Assembly: GCA_023393015.1 (NCBI GenBank)
Contig: JAEWMY010000042.1
Span: 1-64,000, forward strand
Direction of reading: 5' to 3'
From: Spirochaetota bacterium
GTDB lineage: Bacteria; Spirochaetota; Spirochaetia; Treponematales; Treponemataceae
DNA length: 64,000 nt
The notes under the pieces are model-generated. The model did no database searches, was not told where the DNA came from, and saw only the letters and a list, made by a program, of their open reading frames with translations. Position 1 is the stretch's first letter. Every line of letters starts with the position of its first letter. Both the position numbers and the translations under genes were made by a program. Positions 51,470 to 60,486 of the stretch are shown here, in pieces.

Positions 51470-52110
51470 CGCTCTATCGGATACCCGAACGGGTCGAGTG
51501 CGTCGTCTTCGACATCGACTCCACCCTCTACACGAACGACGAGTACGCGCGCGAACAGGTCGACGTCCAGATACGCCGCTTCGCGTCCCTCCGAGGCATG
51601 ACCGACGACGAGGCGAGAACGCTCGTCGCCGCCCATCGGGACCGGCACGAACGCGAGCGCGGCGAGAAGCTCAGCCTCGGGAACGCCCTCGTCGCCTTCG
51701 GCGTTCCGATCGCGGAAAGCGTCCGATGGAGGGAGGAGCTGCTCGAGCCCGCCGACTTCCTCTCGCCCGACCCGCTCCTCGAAACCGCCCTCGAGCGGCT
51801 CGCCGGCCGGTTCGCCCTCGTCGCGGTCACCAATAACCCCGTCATCCCCGCGCGGAAAACCCTCGACGCACTCGGCGTGACGCGCTTCTTCCCCACGCTC
51901 GTCGGCCTCGACACGACGGGCGTGAGCAAGCCCCACGAACTCCCCTTCCTCACCGCCTCGCGCGCCGCGGCCGTCGCGGTCGACCGATGTCTCTCGGTCG
52001 GCGACCGCTTCGACATCGACATCGCCCTTCCCCTCAAGATGGGCATGGGCGGTATACTCGTCGACGGCGTCGAAGACGTCTATAAACTTCCCGACCTCCT
52101 CGGCGCGTGA
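51466..52110 (+). CDS. HAD-superfamily hydrolase
   Basis: This 214-residue phosphatase-like protein has motif I VVFDIDSTLYTNDEY (nucleophile Asp and following Asp), a helical cap (about 25-95), motif II VAVTNNP, the lysine of motif III in VSKPHELPF and motif IV SVGDRFDIDIALPLKMG. Such enzymes dephosphorylate small metabolites. It begins at the ATGA that overlaps the stop of the FGGY kinase gene, so translation is coupled. Context suggests a sugar phosphate as substrate. Confidence 0.9.
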   Translation: MTLYRIPERVECVVFDIDSTLYTNDEYAREQVDVQIRRFASLRGMTDDEARTLVAAHRDRHERERGEKLSLGNALVAFGVPIAESVRWREELLEPADFLSPDPLLETALERLAGRFALVAVTNNPVIPARKTLDALGVTRFFPTLVGLDTTGVSKPHELPFLTASRAAAVAVDRCLSVGDRFDIDIALPLKMGMGGILVDGVEDVYKLPDLLGA

Positions 52111-52121
52111 AGGAGTAACGG

Positions 52122-52185
52122 CTTTCCGTATGCGTACGGGGCGCGGGATCGCGGCGCGGCTTTCCGCATGCGTACGGGGCGCGCG
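52122..52185. repeat. Short tandem duplication in the intergenic spacer
   Basis: The phrase CTTTCCG(T/C)ATGCGTACGGGGCGCG occurs twice, about 38 bases apart, between the HAD and ASKHA gene ends. It looks like a simple local duplication; no T-tract is present. Confidence 0.55.
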
Positions 52186-52204
52186 GCAGCGTTCGGGGCG
52201 CGAA

Positions 52205-53539
52205 TCAGAAATTCATCGAATCGATAAAGCGGCGTGAAAACTCGGGGCTGTCGGCGAGCTGGACGAGCGAGGCCTTGAGGATGATCTCGTTCGCGAGCGC
52301 GAGCGAGGACGGGTCGAGCAGAAAGGCGCGCGCGCCCGCGAGCGAGGTATTGCCGACGGCGTGGACGCGGCCCGCGAGGCCGGGGGGCAACAGGCCGCAG
52401 GCGAGGGCGCTCTTTTCCTTGAGGTAGAGGCCGAAGCCGCCGGCGAGATGAGCGGCGCTTACCTCGTCATAGCCGATCCCCGCCTCCGCTATCAGCGTCT
52501 CGATGCCGGCGCGTATCGCGGCCTTCGCGAGCTGTATCTCGCGCACGTCGGAGGCGAACAGGCGAATGTTCACGCCCGGGGCGAGCCGTATGCCGCGCTC
52601 GGCGAGCGCGGGCGAAAGGGAGCCGTCGGGACGCACGAGGCCGATCTCGAGCGAACAGGCCACGAGGTCGAGCAGTCCCGAACCGCAGATACCGGTCGGC
52701 GGCGTCGCGCCCGCGATCGTCGAATAGGCGAAGCGGTTTCCCTCGACGCGCACCTCGGAGACGGCCCCGGGCACGCCGCCGATTCCGCAGGAGACGCGTC
52801 CGCCCTCGAAGGCCGGCCCCGCGGCGGCCGAGGCGCAAAGAATCCGTCCCGAGCCGACAAGGGCCATTTCGGCGTTCGTGCCGAGGTCGACAAGCAGCTC
52901 GCGCGGGCCGTTGCCGTCGAGCTCGAGGGCGACGAGGCCCGCGACGATATCCCCGCCGACGAAGGCGCTGACGGCGGGAACCACGCGCACCGGGCAGTCC
53001 GCGTTCAGGGGAAAATCGCCGACGGCGGAAAAGACGTCGCCGGCGGCCATGTCGGGAAACCTCGTGCGCTCGGGCGTATAGGGAGCGCGCGCGAGGGCGT
53101 CGCAGGGAAGGCCGAGCAGGAGATGGACCATCGTCACGTTCGCGGCGACGGTAACGAGGCCGATCTCCCCCGCGCGAACCGAGGTCTCGCCGAGAAGGAG
53201 GGAGACGCCGCGCGCGAGATCCCGCGTCACCGCGAGCCTCAGGGCGTCGGCCTTTCCCGAAACGGCGGCCTTGACGCGCGAAAGAACGTCGGCGCCGTAG
53301 CGCTTTTGCGAGTTAAGCAGGGTTACCCCGGCGAGCACCCGTCCCGAATCGCGGTCGAGAAGCTCGAGGGCGATCGTCGTGGTGCCGATGTCGACGGCGA
53401 TTCCCCGGCGTACCGCGCGGGACGGGATCCCCCGGGCGGCGGCCTCGGCGGTCATCGCTTCGGTCGCGGTCGCGGTCGCCGTCGATTCGGCCGGCCTCAT
53501 CGTTCCGGCGGCGGTCGCCGTCGATTCGACCGCTTCCAT
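52205..53539 (-). CDS. ASKHA-type protein (DUF4445/RACE-like) without ferredoxin domain
   Basis: This 444-residue protein starts with a low-complexity Ala/Thr/Glu tail (about 1-40). It then has an actin-like ATPase fold with GIAVDIGTTTIALELLD, VTVAANVTMVHLLLGL, ELLVDLGTNAEMALVG and AHLAGGFGLYLKEKSALACGLLP. This is the DUF4445 family, to which the reductive activators of corrinoid proteins (RACE) belong. The N-terminal [2Fe-2S] domain usual in those activators is missing. It could serve with a separate ferredoxin or have another role. Its start overlaps the stop of the PrsW-like gene by one base (TGATG). Confidence 0.85.
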   Translation of the reverse strand: MEAVESTATAAGTMRPAESTATATATEAMTAEAAARGIPSRAVRRGIAVDIGTTTIALELLDRDSGRVLAGVTLLNSQKRYGADVLSRVKAAVSGKADALRLAVTRDLARGVSLLLGETSVRAGEIGLVTVAANVTMVHLLLGLPCDALARAPYTPERTRFPDMAAGDVFSAVGDFPLNADCPVRVVPAVSAFVGGDIVAGLVALELDGNGPRELLVDLGTNAEMALVGSGRILCASAAAGPAFEGGRVSCGIGGVPGAVSEVRVEGNRFAYSTIAGATPPTGICGSGLLDLVACSLEIGLVRPDGSLSPALAERGIRLAPGVNIRLFASDVREIQLAKAAIRAGIETLIAEAGIGYDEVSAAHLAGGFGLYLKEKSALACGLLPPGLAGRVHAVGNTSLAGARAFLLDPSSLALANEIILKASLVQLADSPEFSRRFIDSMNF

Positions 53540-54321
53540 CAACGCCGCTCCGCCGCCGTCGCCGCGCGCCAGCACGCGCGGGCGGCCAGGAAAAGGAGGG
53601 CGAGGGCCGCGAGGGCGACGGGTATGAACGCGGCGCCGATTCGCAAGGGGCCGACGAGGAGGACGAACGAAAAGAGGCCGTGAAGGAGGCAGGCGACGGC
53701 GAAGCCCCGACGGACGACCTTTCCCGCGCGGACGCGCGTTCTCGCGCGGGAAACGGCCCAGGCGGAAACGCCGCACACCGAGGCGAGGGCGTGCACGGGC
53801 ACGGCCGTCACCATCCGCACGAAGACGGACCGGGGAAGGGCCATGCCGTACGACACGCCCTCGAAGGCGGCGAAGGCGAGGCCGAAAAGGGCCGCGCGCG
53901 CGAGGAGGGAGCGGTTGAAGGCTAAGGGGTCGTACCCGGGGACGTCGCGAGCGAGACCGTCGCGACCGCCGTCTCCCGAGTCGGTCGCTGAAGGGAACAG
54001 CACGGGCCCGGCCAGTGTGCCGAGGGCGACGAAAACCCCGAGGCGGGCCGCTTCCTCGGCGAAGGCCGTCATCGCGAACGACGAATACACCGCCTCGATG
54101 AGTCCGGGAAGCCGGGGTATCTCCCAGGACACGGCGTCGATAAGGAGCCGCGAGGGGATCGCCAGCAGGCGCGACAGCGCCAGCGCCGCGAAAACGGCCG
54201 CCATGGAAGCGAGGCACGAGGCGAGCGCCCCGCGGAAGGTAAACCAGCGCCGGGAAACGCCCGCTGCGGCGAAAAGGCCGCACGGAAGAAACGAAAGAAC
54301 GACCAGTATGAGTACCGACAT
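53539..54321 (-). CDS. PrsW-family intramembrane glutamic protease-like protein
   Basis: This 260-residue protein has about seven hydrophobic segments. Conserved PrsW blocks are present: the paired glutamates in MTAFAEEAARLGVF, the FEGVSYG block and two later histidines (VPVHALASV, LLHGLFSF). PrsW proteases cleave membrane-anchored anti-sigma or signalling proteins. No anti-sigma factor is encoded nearby. The TGATG junction couples it to the ASKHA gene. It is divergent from aroK 62 bases away. Confidence 0.8.
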   Translation of the reverse strand: MSVLILVVLSFLPCGLFAAAGVSRRWFTFRGALASCLASMAAVFAALALSRLLAIPSRLLIDAVSWEIPRLPGLIEAVYSSFAMTAFAEEAARLGVFVALGTLAGPVLFPSATDSGDGGRDGLARDVPGYDPLAFNRSLLARAALFGLAFAAFEGVSYGMALPRSVFVRMVTAVPVHALASVCGVSAWAVSRARTRVRAGKVVRRGFAVACLLHGLFSFVLLVGPLRIGAAFIPVALAALALLFLAARACWRAATAAERR

Positions 54322-54383
54322 ACGGACAAGAATAACGACGGTTTCCCTTTAACACAAGCGATAATTCCGCTATAGTGCTCCCG

Positions 54384-54920
54384 ATGGATCCCAGAAGCGG
54401 AAGGATAGTCCTCGTAGGACTCAAACATACCGGGAAAAGCACGGTCGGGCGCGCGCTCGCCTCCCTTCTCGGCGCGCCCTTCGTCGACACGGACGACGTG
54501 ATCGCGTCCCTTTCGGGGAAAACTCCGAGACAGCTCCACGACGAGGGCGGTTGGCCCCTCATGGCCGAATGGGAAACGCGGGCCTGCGCCGAGACGGCGG
54601 CGCGCCAAGGGTCCCTCGTAGTCGCCACGGGAGGCGGACTCGCCGACAACGCCGACGCCGCGGGAATTCTCAAGAACGCGGGTACGATCGTCTTCCTCGA
54701 CACCGATTTCGAGACGGTCTACGCGAGGATTCTCGAAAGCGCGAAACGGGACGGGCGCATGCCCTCCTTCCTCCGAGGCGACGACCCGCGATCGGAGTTC
54801 GGCAAAGTTTTCGCCCGCCGGCGCGAATCGTATGCTACAATGGCTGACGTGCGCGTCGAGACGGGCGCGCTCAATCCCCTGGAGATCTGCCGGACGATAA
54901 TGGACGCCGTTAGAGCATGA
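54384..54920 (+). CDS. aroK: Shikimate kinase
   Basis: This 178-residue enzyme would phosphorylate shikimate in the chorismate pathway. It has the P-loop IVLVGLKHTGKSTVGRALAS, the shikimate-binding DTDD (FVDTDDVI), the central GGG loop VVATGGGLADN and an arginine lid region (RDGRMPSFLRG). The loop reads GLKHTGKST where E. coli has GPMGAGKST, a known type of variation. The ATG at 54384 is chosen over a GTG three codons earlier. It overlaps the following regulator gene by ATGA, an unusual pairing. Confidence 0.88.
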   Translation: MDPRSGRIVLVGLKHTGKSTVGRALASLLGAPFVDTDDVIASLSGKTPRQLHDEGGWPLMAEWETRACAETAARQGSLVVATGGGLADNADAAGILKNAGTIVFLDTDFETVYARILESAKRDGRMPSFLRGDDPRSEFGKVFARRRESYATMADVRVETGALNPLEICRTIMDAVRA

Positions 54921-56992
54921 GCAAAGAACGCATCTTCATCGTAGAGGACGAACGCATCATCGCCATAGACCTGCAACGGAGACTCGAGCGGCTCGGGTAC
55001 CAGATTTGCGGCACGGCGACCGAGGGAGACGAGGCCGTCGCGGGAATACGCAAGGCGCTCCCCGACCTCGTCCTCATGGACATCCTCATTCAGGGCCCGA
55101 TGGACGGCATCGACGTCGCCGTTCTCGTCAAGCGGGACCCCGGCACCCCCGTCATCTTCCTTTCCGCGTACACGGACGCCAGGACCCTCGACCGCGCGAA
55201 GGAAGCGGAACCCCTCGGCTTCATTCTCAAGCCTTTCAAGGAACGCGAGCTCGCGACCCTCCTCGAGATGGCCCTCTTCAAGCGCGTCGCCGACAGCCGC
55301 ATCCGCGAGAAGGAACAACTCTTCTCCGCGATACTCAACTCGACCACCGACGCGATCCTGGCGCTCGGCAAGGAAGGCGAAATCGCCTTCCTCAATCCCG
55401 AGGCCGAACAGATACTCGAGATCAGCGACGCCGACTCCCGATCCCTCAAGGCGAAGGACCTCTTCGGCCTCGCGGACATGGAGACGGGCGAGCCGTTCGA
55501 GCTTCCCCGCTTCAACGAGCGTATGCGCGTCCTAAAGGCGCGGAACCTCAGGCTCACGAACCGCAACGGAAATTCTTTCGTCGTCGAGATGACCGCGAAT
55601 CGCGAGCTTCCGGCCGCGGGCCGGGGAGACGGCTCGGAAGGCGACGAGAACTACATCGTCTCCTTCCGCGACATCTCGCGGCTCCACGAGATGACCGACA
55701 CACTCAAGTACCAGACGAGCCACGACACGCTCACGGGACTCCTCAACCGCAACGAGCTCGCCGTCCGCATGAACGCGACGCTCGCACGCGAGGCCTCGTC
55801 GCAGGAGAGATCCTTCGCCCTGTACGTCGACGTCGACCACTTCAAGGTCATAAACGATTCATGCGGCACGCAGGCGGGGGACGTCCTGCTCCGGCAGATG
55901 GCGGGCCACGTCAGGCGGTACGCGACGGGGCAGAACTACGCGGCGCGAACCGGAGGCGACGACTTCGTGCTCGTCTACCGCGAGGACGGCGAGCGCGACG
56001 CCGACGTCGCGACCGTTGCCCGCGAACTCCTGGAAACCGCGAGGTCGGAGCCCTTCAAATGGAACGGCAAGGTATACCCGGTCACGCTTTCCGTCGGCAT
56101 CGTCAGGCTCGACTCCTCGTTCAAGAACGAACACGACGTCATGATCGCCGGCACCCAGCTTGTCGCCTCGACGCATTCGGGCGGCGGCAACCGCTACGCG
56201 TTCTACGAGCTCGGCGAGACGGCGCGCTACGGCTCGCTCCCGATCAGCGAATGGATCAGCCGCGTACACTCGGCCCTGCAGTCCGACGGATTCAGGCTGT
56301 ATTACCAGCCCATCGAGCCGCTCGGCCCGGGCAGGAAAAAAAGGAAGATCGAGGTGCTTCTCAGGATGGTGGGGGATTCGGGTTCGATCATCGCGCCCGG
56401 GGACTTCATCCCGATCGCGGAACGGTACAACCTCATGCCGCAAGTCGACCGCTGGGTCATCAGGAAGGCCTTCGCCTCCTTCGCCGCCCTCCGCGAGCGC
56501 AAGGACCCGCTCGCCGACGCGATATTCTGCGTCAATCTCTCGGGCGCCTCGCTCGGCGACGAGGGCATCATCGACTTCATCGTCGAGACGGCGCGCGACC
56601 TTTCGGTCCCCTCGTCGCAGTTCTGCATCGAGATCACCGAGTCGAACGCCATACTCAACCTGACGTCCGCGTCCCGCTTCATACACATTCTGCACGAGAA
56701 GGGGTTTACCTTCGCGCTCGACGACTTCGGCTCGGGTTTCTCGTCGTTCAACTACCTCAAGAACCTTCCGGTCGACTATCTCAAGATCGACGGTTCGTTC
56801 ATCCGCAACATGGACAGGGACCCCGTCGACTACACGATGGTCCAGGCGATCACGAGCATGTGCAAGGTATTGGGTCTCGAGACGATCGGCGAGTTCGCGG
56901 AGAACGGATCGATCATACGGATGCTTCACGAGATCGGCGTCGACTACGCGCAGGGATACGGCATCTCGAAGCCGATGCCGCTCGACTGCTGA
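54917..56992 (+). CDS. Response regulator with PAS, GGDEF and EAL domains
   Basis: This 691-residue regulator has a receiver domain (1-120; VLMDILIQG with the phospho-Asp), a PAS domain (about 135-250), a GGDEF domain (about 270-430) and an EAL domain (about 445-690). The GGDEF motif is GGDDF rather than GGDEF and the preceding phrase is SCGTQAGD, so cyclase activity may be weak. The EAL domain keeps EVLLRM, NLSGASLGD, EITESNAI, LDDFGSGFSS, KIDGSFI and IGEFAE, which suggests a working phosphodiesterase. It begins in the ATGA overlap with aroK. Confidence 0.88.
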   Translation: MSKERIFIVEDERIIAIDLQRRLERLGYQICGTATEGDEAVAGIRKALPDLVLMDILIQGPMDGIDVAVLVKRDPGTPVIFLSAYTDARTLDRAKEAEPLGFILKPFKERELATLLEMALFKRVADSRIREKEQLFSAILNSTTDAILALGKEGEIAFLNPEAEQILEISDADSRSLKAKDLFGLADMETGEPFELPRFNERMRVLKARNLRLTNRNGNSFVVEMTANRELPAAGRGDGSEGDENYIVSFRDISRLHEMTDTLKYQTSHDTLTGLLNRNELAVRMNATLAREASSQERSFALYVDVDHFKVINDSCGTQAGDVLLRQMAGHVRRYATGQNYAARTGGDDFVLVYREDGERDADVATVARELLETARSEPFKWNGKVYPVTLSVGIVRLDSSFKNEHDVMIAGTQLVASTHSGGGNRYAFYELGETARYGSLPISEWISRVHSALQSDGFRLYYQPIEPLGPGRKKRKIEVLLRMVGDSGSIIAPGDFIPIAERYNLMPQVDRWVIRKAFASFAALRERKDPLADAIFCVNLSGASLGDEGIIDFIVETARDLSVPSSQFCIEITESNAILNLTSASRFIHILHEKGFTFALDDFGSGFSSFNYLKNLPVDYLKIDGSFIRNMDRDPVDYTMVQAITSMCKVLGLETIGEFAENGSIIRMLHEIGVDYAQGYGISKPMPLDC

Positions 56993-57058
56993 CGCCCGCC
57001 GACGGCACGGCCTTTCGCCAGACGACCGTCCGGCTCGACCGCTGACGCCAGCCGGCTC

Positions 57059-58147
57059 TCAATCCCCCAGACAGGTTCCCACGTCGCGCGCGGTCGCGAG
57101 CATTCGGTGCCCGTCCGGGACCGTCTTTATCTTTCCCGCCACGAGCTCGAGCGGCACTCCGACGACCTCGCCGTTCCTGAGCGCGACCATCTTGCCGTAA
57201 TCGCCGTTCGCGAGCATCGCGGCGGCGGCGGTGCCGAACTGCGAGGCGAGAACCCTGTCGTAGGCGACGGGGGTGCCGCCGCGCTGAAGGTACCCGAGCA
57301 CGGTCACGCGCGACTCTATGCCGGTCGCCGCCTCTATCTCGCGCGCGACGCGGTACCCGATCGAGAGGCTCATGTGCTCGCGCGATTTCTTGAAGGCCTT
57401 GCGTTCCATGAGCGCCTCCTCGGCCGAGAGGGCGCCTTCGGCCACGACGACGATCGAGAAGGTCTTTCCGTCGCGGGCGCGCTTGTCGAGGTGGGAGGCG
57501 ATGCTTTCTATGCGGTAGGGAATCTCGGGGAGAAGTATTACGTCCCCGCCGCCGGCGACGCCGGAGTAGAGGGCGAGCCAGCCGGCCTTGTGGCCCATCA
57601 CCTCGATCACCATGACGCGGTTGTGGCTCGAGGCCGTCGAGTGGAGACGGTCTATGCCGTCGGTCGCGACGGTCAGCGCGGTATGGAAGCCGAAGGTCAC
57701 GTCGGTCTCGACGATGTCGTTGTCGATCGTCTTCGGAAGGCCGATCACGTTGAGCCCTTCCTTCGCGAGGAGCGAGCCGGTGGTGTTGGTCCCGTTGCCG
57801 CCGAGCACGACGAGACAGTCGAGGCCGAGCTTCCGGTACGTGTCCTTGATCATCCCGACGGCGCAAGGCTCGCCGTTTTCCGCGCACCAGTTCTTGTCCT
57901 TGAAGGGCTTTTCGCGCGAGGTGCCCAGGATGGTCCCGCCCTGCGCCAGGATGCCGGAAAACTCCAGGGGCTGAAGCACGCGGCTCCGGTTCTCGATGAG
58001 ACCGCGATAGCCGTTCTCTATGCCGACGACCTTGATGCCGTATACGTCCATGGCGGCGCGCGCGACGCCCCGTATCGCGGCGTTGAGTCCGGGGGCGTCG
58101 CCTCCGGAGGTCAGTATCCCGCAGGTTCCCGTTTTCGATATCGGCAT
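57059..58147 (-). CDS. pfkA: 6-phosphofructokinase, group III type
   Basis: This 362-residue phosphofructokinase has CGILTSGGDAPGLNAAIRG at the N-terminus, VVLGGNGTNTTG (116-124) and PKTIDNDI (138-145). At the two positions that separate ATP- and PPi-using enzymes it combines Gly (as in ATP enzymes) with Lys (as in PPi enzymes). That mixed pattern is seen in group III enzymes, several of which use ATP. The GGNGT form (Asn for the usual Asp/Glu) is less common. The substrate cannot be settled by sequence alone. It converges on the GGDEF-EAL gene. Confidence 0.88.
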   Translation of the reverse strand: MPISKTGTCGILTSGGDAPGLNAAIRGVARAAMDVYGIKVVGIENGYRGLIENRSRVLQPLEFSGILAQGGTILGTSREKPFKDKNWCAENGEPCAVGMIKDTYRKLGLDCLVVLGGNGTNTTGSLLAKEGLNVIGLPKTIDNDIVETDVTFGFHTALTVATDGIDRLHSTASSHNRVMVIEVMGHKAGWLALYSGVAGGGDVILLPEIPYRIESIASHLDKRARDGKTFSIVVVAEGALSAEEALMERKAFKKSREHMSLSIGYRVAREIEAATGIESRVTVLGYLQRGGTPVAYDRVLASQFGTAAAAMLANGDYGKMVALRNGEVVGVPLELVAGKIKTVPDGHRMLATARDVGTCLGD

Positions 58148-58242
58148 GGCGCCCTCCGTTTCTCCCCAAGTATACCCGCAATCCGCGCGCGGGGCAATCG
58201 ACCGTTCTCATTCGTCCGCTTCTGTGGTATCCTGTCGGCGTC

Positions 58243-60486
58243 ATGAAACCCATACGCCGATCGATCCTTCTTCCGCTCCTGTGCGTCTCCATCCACGGCC
58301 TCTCCTTCGCCGCGGGAACCCCCGTTCTCGCCGGAACCGCCTCCGGTATCTACCGCGTCATCGACGGGCGCGCGACGCTCCTCCGCGAGGCGCGCGAGGT
58401 ACGCAAGATACTCAGGGTCGGCGACCGATGGCTTTTCCTTACCGGAGCGGGGATACTCGAAAGCCGGGATCTCGTCGTCTTCGAGGAACGCAACGCGGGC
58501 CTTCCCGTCAAGGTCGTGAAGGTGCCCGATTCGGGCTCGAAAAAGTTCGTTCGGGAGGTCCAGGAACTCAAGGACCTCGAGGTCCACCCCGACAACCCCG
58601 AGATACTCGTCACGGCGACGAGAGATGCCGTATTCCTTTCCCGCGACGGAGGACGGTCCTGGAAGAGCGAGGGGATGAGCGCGGCGACCGCGGGCGTCAA
58701 GGCGGTGGCGGTCCTCGACCTTCCCGACGAGACGGGCGCGAACCGGCTCGCGATATTCATGTCGCACCCCATTTACGGCGTTTCCTGGAAGCGTCCCGAC
58801 GATCCCAAGGGCGCCTGGCGCGACATCGTCTCCGGACTCGAGAAGATGCCGACGGTCAAGTGGCCGGACGAGGTGGCCGACATCGTCGCCACGCGGCGCG
58901 ACGGCGTCCTCGAGGTACTCGCCTCGCAAACCTTCATTCCGCGACTCTACCGGCTCGACTGGGCCGCGCTCTCCTTCGCGCCGATTTGGTCGGGCGCCGA
59001 TTCGCTCGGTACCGTCGAGGGCCTTTCGCGCGGCGCGAACGGCGTCCTTTTCGCGGGTCCAGGAGCGTTGATGGAACTCGGCCTCGCGCGTCAGGCTCAG
59101 TCGGCGGTCACGCCAGCGACGATTCCCCCGACTGTCGTGGCGGCGGCGGTCACGCAGACTACCGTCACGCCCCAAACGCGCTCGGAGGCGACACCGGCCA
59201 CAGACCTTTCGTCCGTCCTCGCGGGCGTTCCGGGACAGCTCCTGTCGGCCTGGTTTCCCGCCTCCCGGTCGCGCGGACGCGGCGACGTCTCGCTTTCGGA
59301 ACTCTGGCTCCTCAATCCCGGACGGAGGGCGTCGCCCTACGCGGCGCGCGCCGCGGGGCGCGCGGGCAACTACCTTCCCGTGCACCAGGTAACGACGGCG
59401 GCCGGCCTCGAGCGTCACGTCAAGACCCTCGTCGACAACGGCCTCGACACGATCGTCGTCGACATGAAGGACGACTACGGGTTCCTCCGGTACGACGCCG
59501 CCGACCCGCTCGTGACGCGGCTCGGCAAGACGGGCAAGGGGATCGACCTCGAAGCCTTCGTGAAGAAGGCGAAGGAAAACGGGCTCTACCTCGTCGCGCG
59601 CATCGTGGTGTTCAAGGACCGCGAGCTCGCGCGCCACGGCGGCGGGAAGTACGCCGTGTGGGACCGCCGCGAGAACAAGGTCTGGCAGGGATACGAGTTC
59701 GAGACGAGGAAGATCGAGACGACGGCGCCATCGGGAGGCGAAACGAAGACCGAGACGGAAACGGTGCGCAAGTATTACGACGAATTCTGGGTCGACCCGT
59801 ACAGCGAGGCCGTGTGGGAATACAACGTCGCGGTCTCGAAGGAATTGATCGCCCGCGGCTTCGACGAGATACAGTTCGACTACATACGCTTCCCGACCGA
59901 CGGCAAGAACCTCGGCGACACGCAGTACCGATGGCAGGACCCGGGGATGGACAAGGAAAGCGCGCTCATGTCCTTTCTCTCGTACGCGCGCCGCGAGATC
60001 GCCGCGCCGATATCGATCGACATCTACGGCGCGAACGGCTGGTACCGCACCGGCGCGCGGACGGGACAGGACGTCGAGCTTCTTGCCCGTTACGTCGACG
60101 CGATCTGCCCGATGTTCTACCCGAGCCACTTCGAGCAGGGCTTCCTCGCGCATGACCCGGCGCAGGACCGGCCGTACCGGATTTTCTACCACGGCACGTA
60201 CCGTAACGCCGTCATCGCGCGCAACCACGTCGTCGTCAGGCCCTGGGCGCAGGCATTCTACCTGAACGTCTCGTACGACCGCGCGTGGTACGGTCCCGAC
60301 TACGTGCAGCGCCAGGCCTTCGGCGCGCGCGATGCGATCGGTCAGGGATACACCTACTGGAACAACTCGGGTCGCTACGGGGATCTCAGGCCCCGCGCGG
60401 GAACGCTCGACCCCTATCCCTGGGCGGCTCCCGCGGAGTCGCCCGCGCCCGCGATCCCGTTCTTCGGCGAACGGAGCGCGCGGTGA
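58243..60486 (+). CDS. Secreted DUF4015 putative glycoside hydrolase
   Basis: This 747-residue protein has a signal peptide (about 1-25). The N-terminal half (about 28-300) shows propeller-like phrases (LEVHPDNPEILVTATRDAVFLSRDGGRSW). A Thr/Ala/Pro-rich linker follows (about 285-330), then a C-terminal DUF4015 domain (about 360-735), a TIM-barrel group related to glycoside hydrolases. Motifs include DTIVVDMKDDYGFLRYD, ARIVVFKDRELA, FWVDPYSEAVWEYNVAVSKELIARGFDEIQFDYIRFPTDG and DIYGANGWYR. The conserved acidic residues of IVVDMKDD and EIQFDYIRFP are present. It is followed by a PAP2-like gene with a GTGA overlap. Confidence 0.88.
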   Translation: MKPIRRSILLPLLCVSIHGLSFAAGTPVLAGTASGIYRVIDGRATLLREAREVRKILRVGDRWLFLTGAGILESRDLVVFEERNAGLPVKVVKVPDSGSKKFVREVQELKDLEVHPDNPEILVTATRDAVFLSRDGGRSWKSEGMSAATAGVKAVAVLDLPDETGANRLAIFMSHPIYGVSWKRPDDPKGAWRDIVSGLEKMPTVKWPDEVADIVATRRDGVLEVLASQTFIPRLYRLDWAALSFAPIWSGADSLGTVEGLSRGANGVLFAGPGALMELGLARQAQSAVTPATIPPTVVAAAVTQTTVTPQTRSEATPATDLSSVLAGVPGQLLSAWFPASRSRGRGDVSLSELWLLNPGRRASPYAARAAGRAGNYLPVHQVTTAAGLERHVKTLVDNGLDTIVVDMKDDYGFLRYDAADPLVTRLGKTGKGIDLEAFVKKAKENGLYLVARIVVFKDRELARHGGGKYAVWDRRENKVWQGYEFETRKIETTAPSGGETKTETETVRKYYDEFWVDPYSEAVWEYNVAVSKELIARGFDEIQFDYIRFPTDGKNLGDTQYRWQDPGMDKESALMSFLSYARREIAAPISIDIYGANGWYRTGARTGQDVELLARYVDAICPMFYPSHFEQGFLAHDPAQDRPYRIFYHGTYRNAVIARNHVVVRPWAQAFYLNVSYDRAWYGPDYVQRQAFGARDAIGQGYTYWNNSGRYGDLRPRAGTLDPYPWAAPAESPAPAIPFFGERSAR

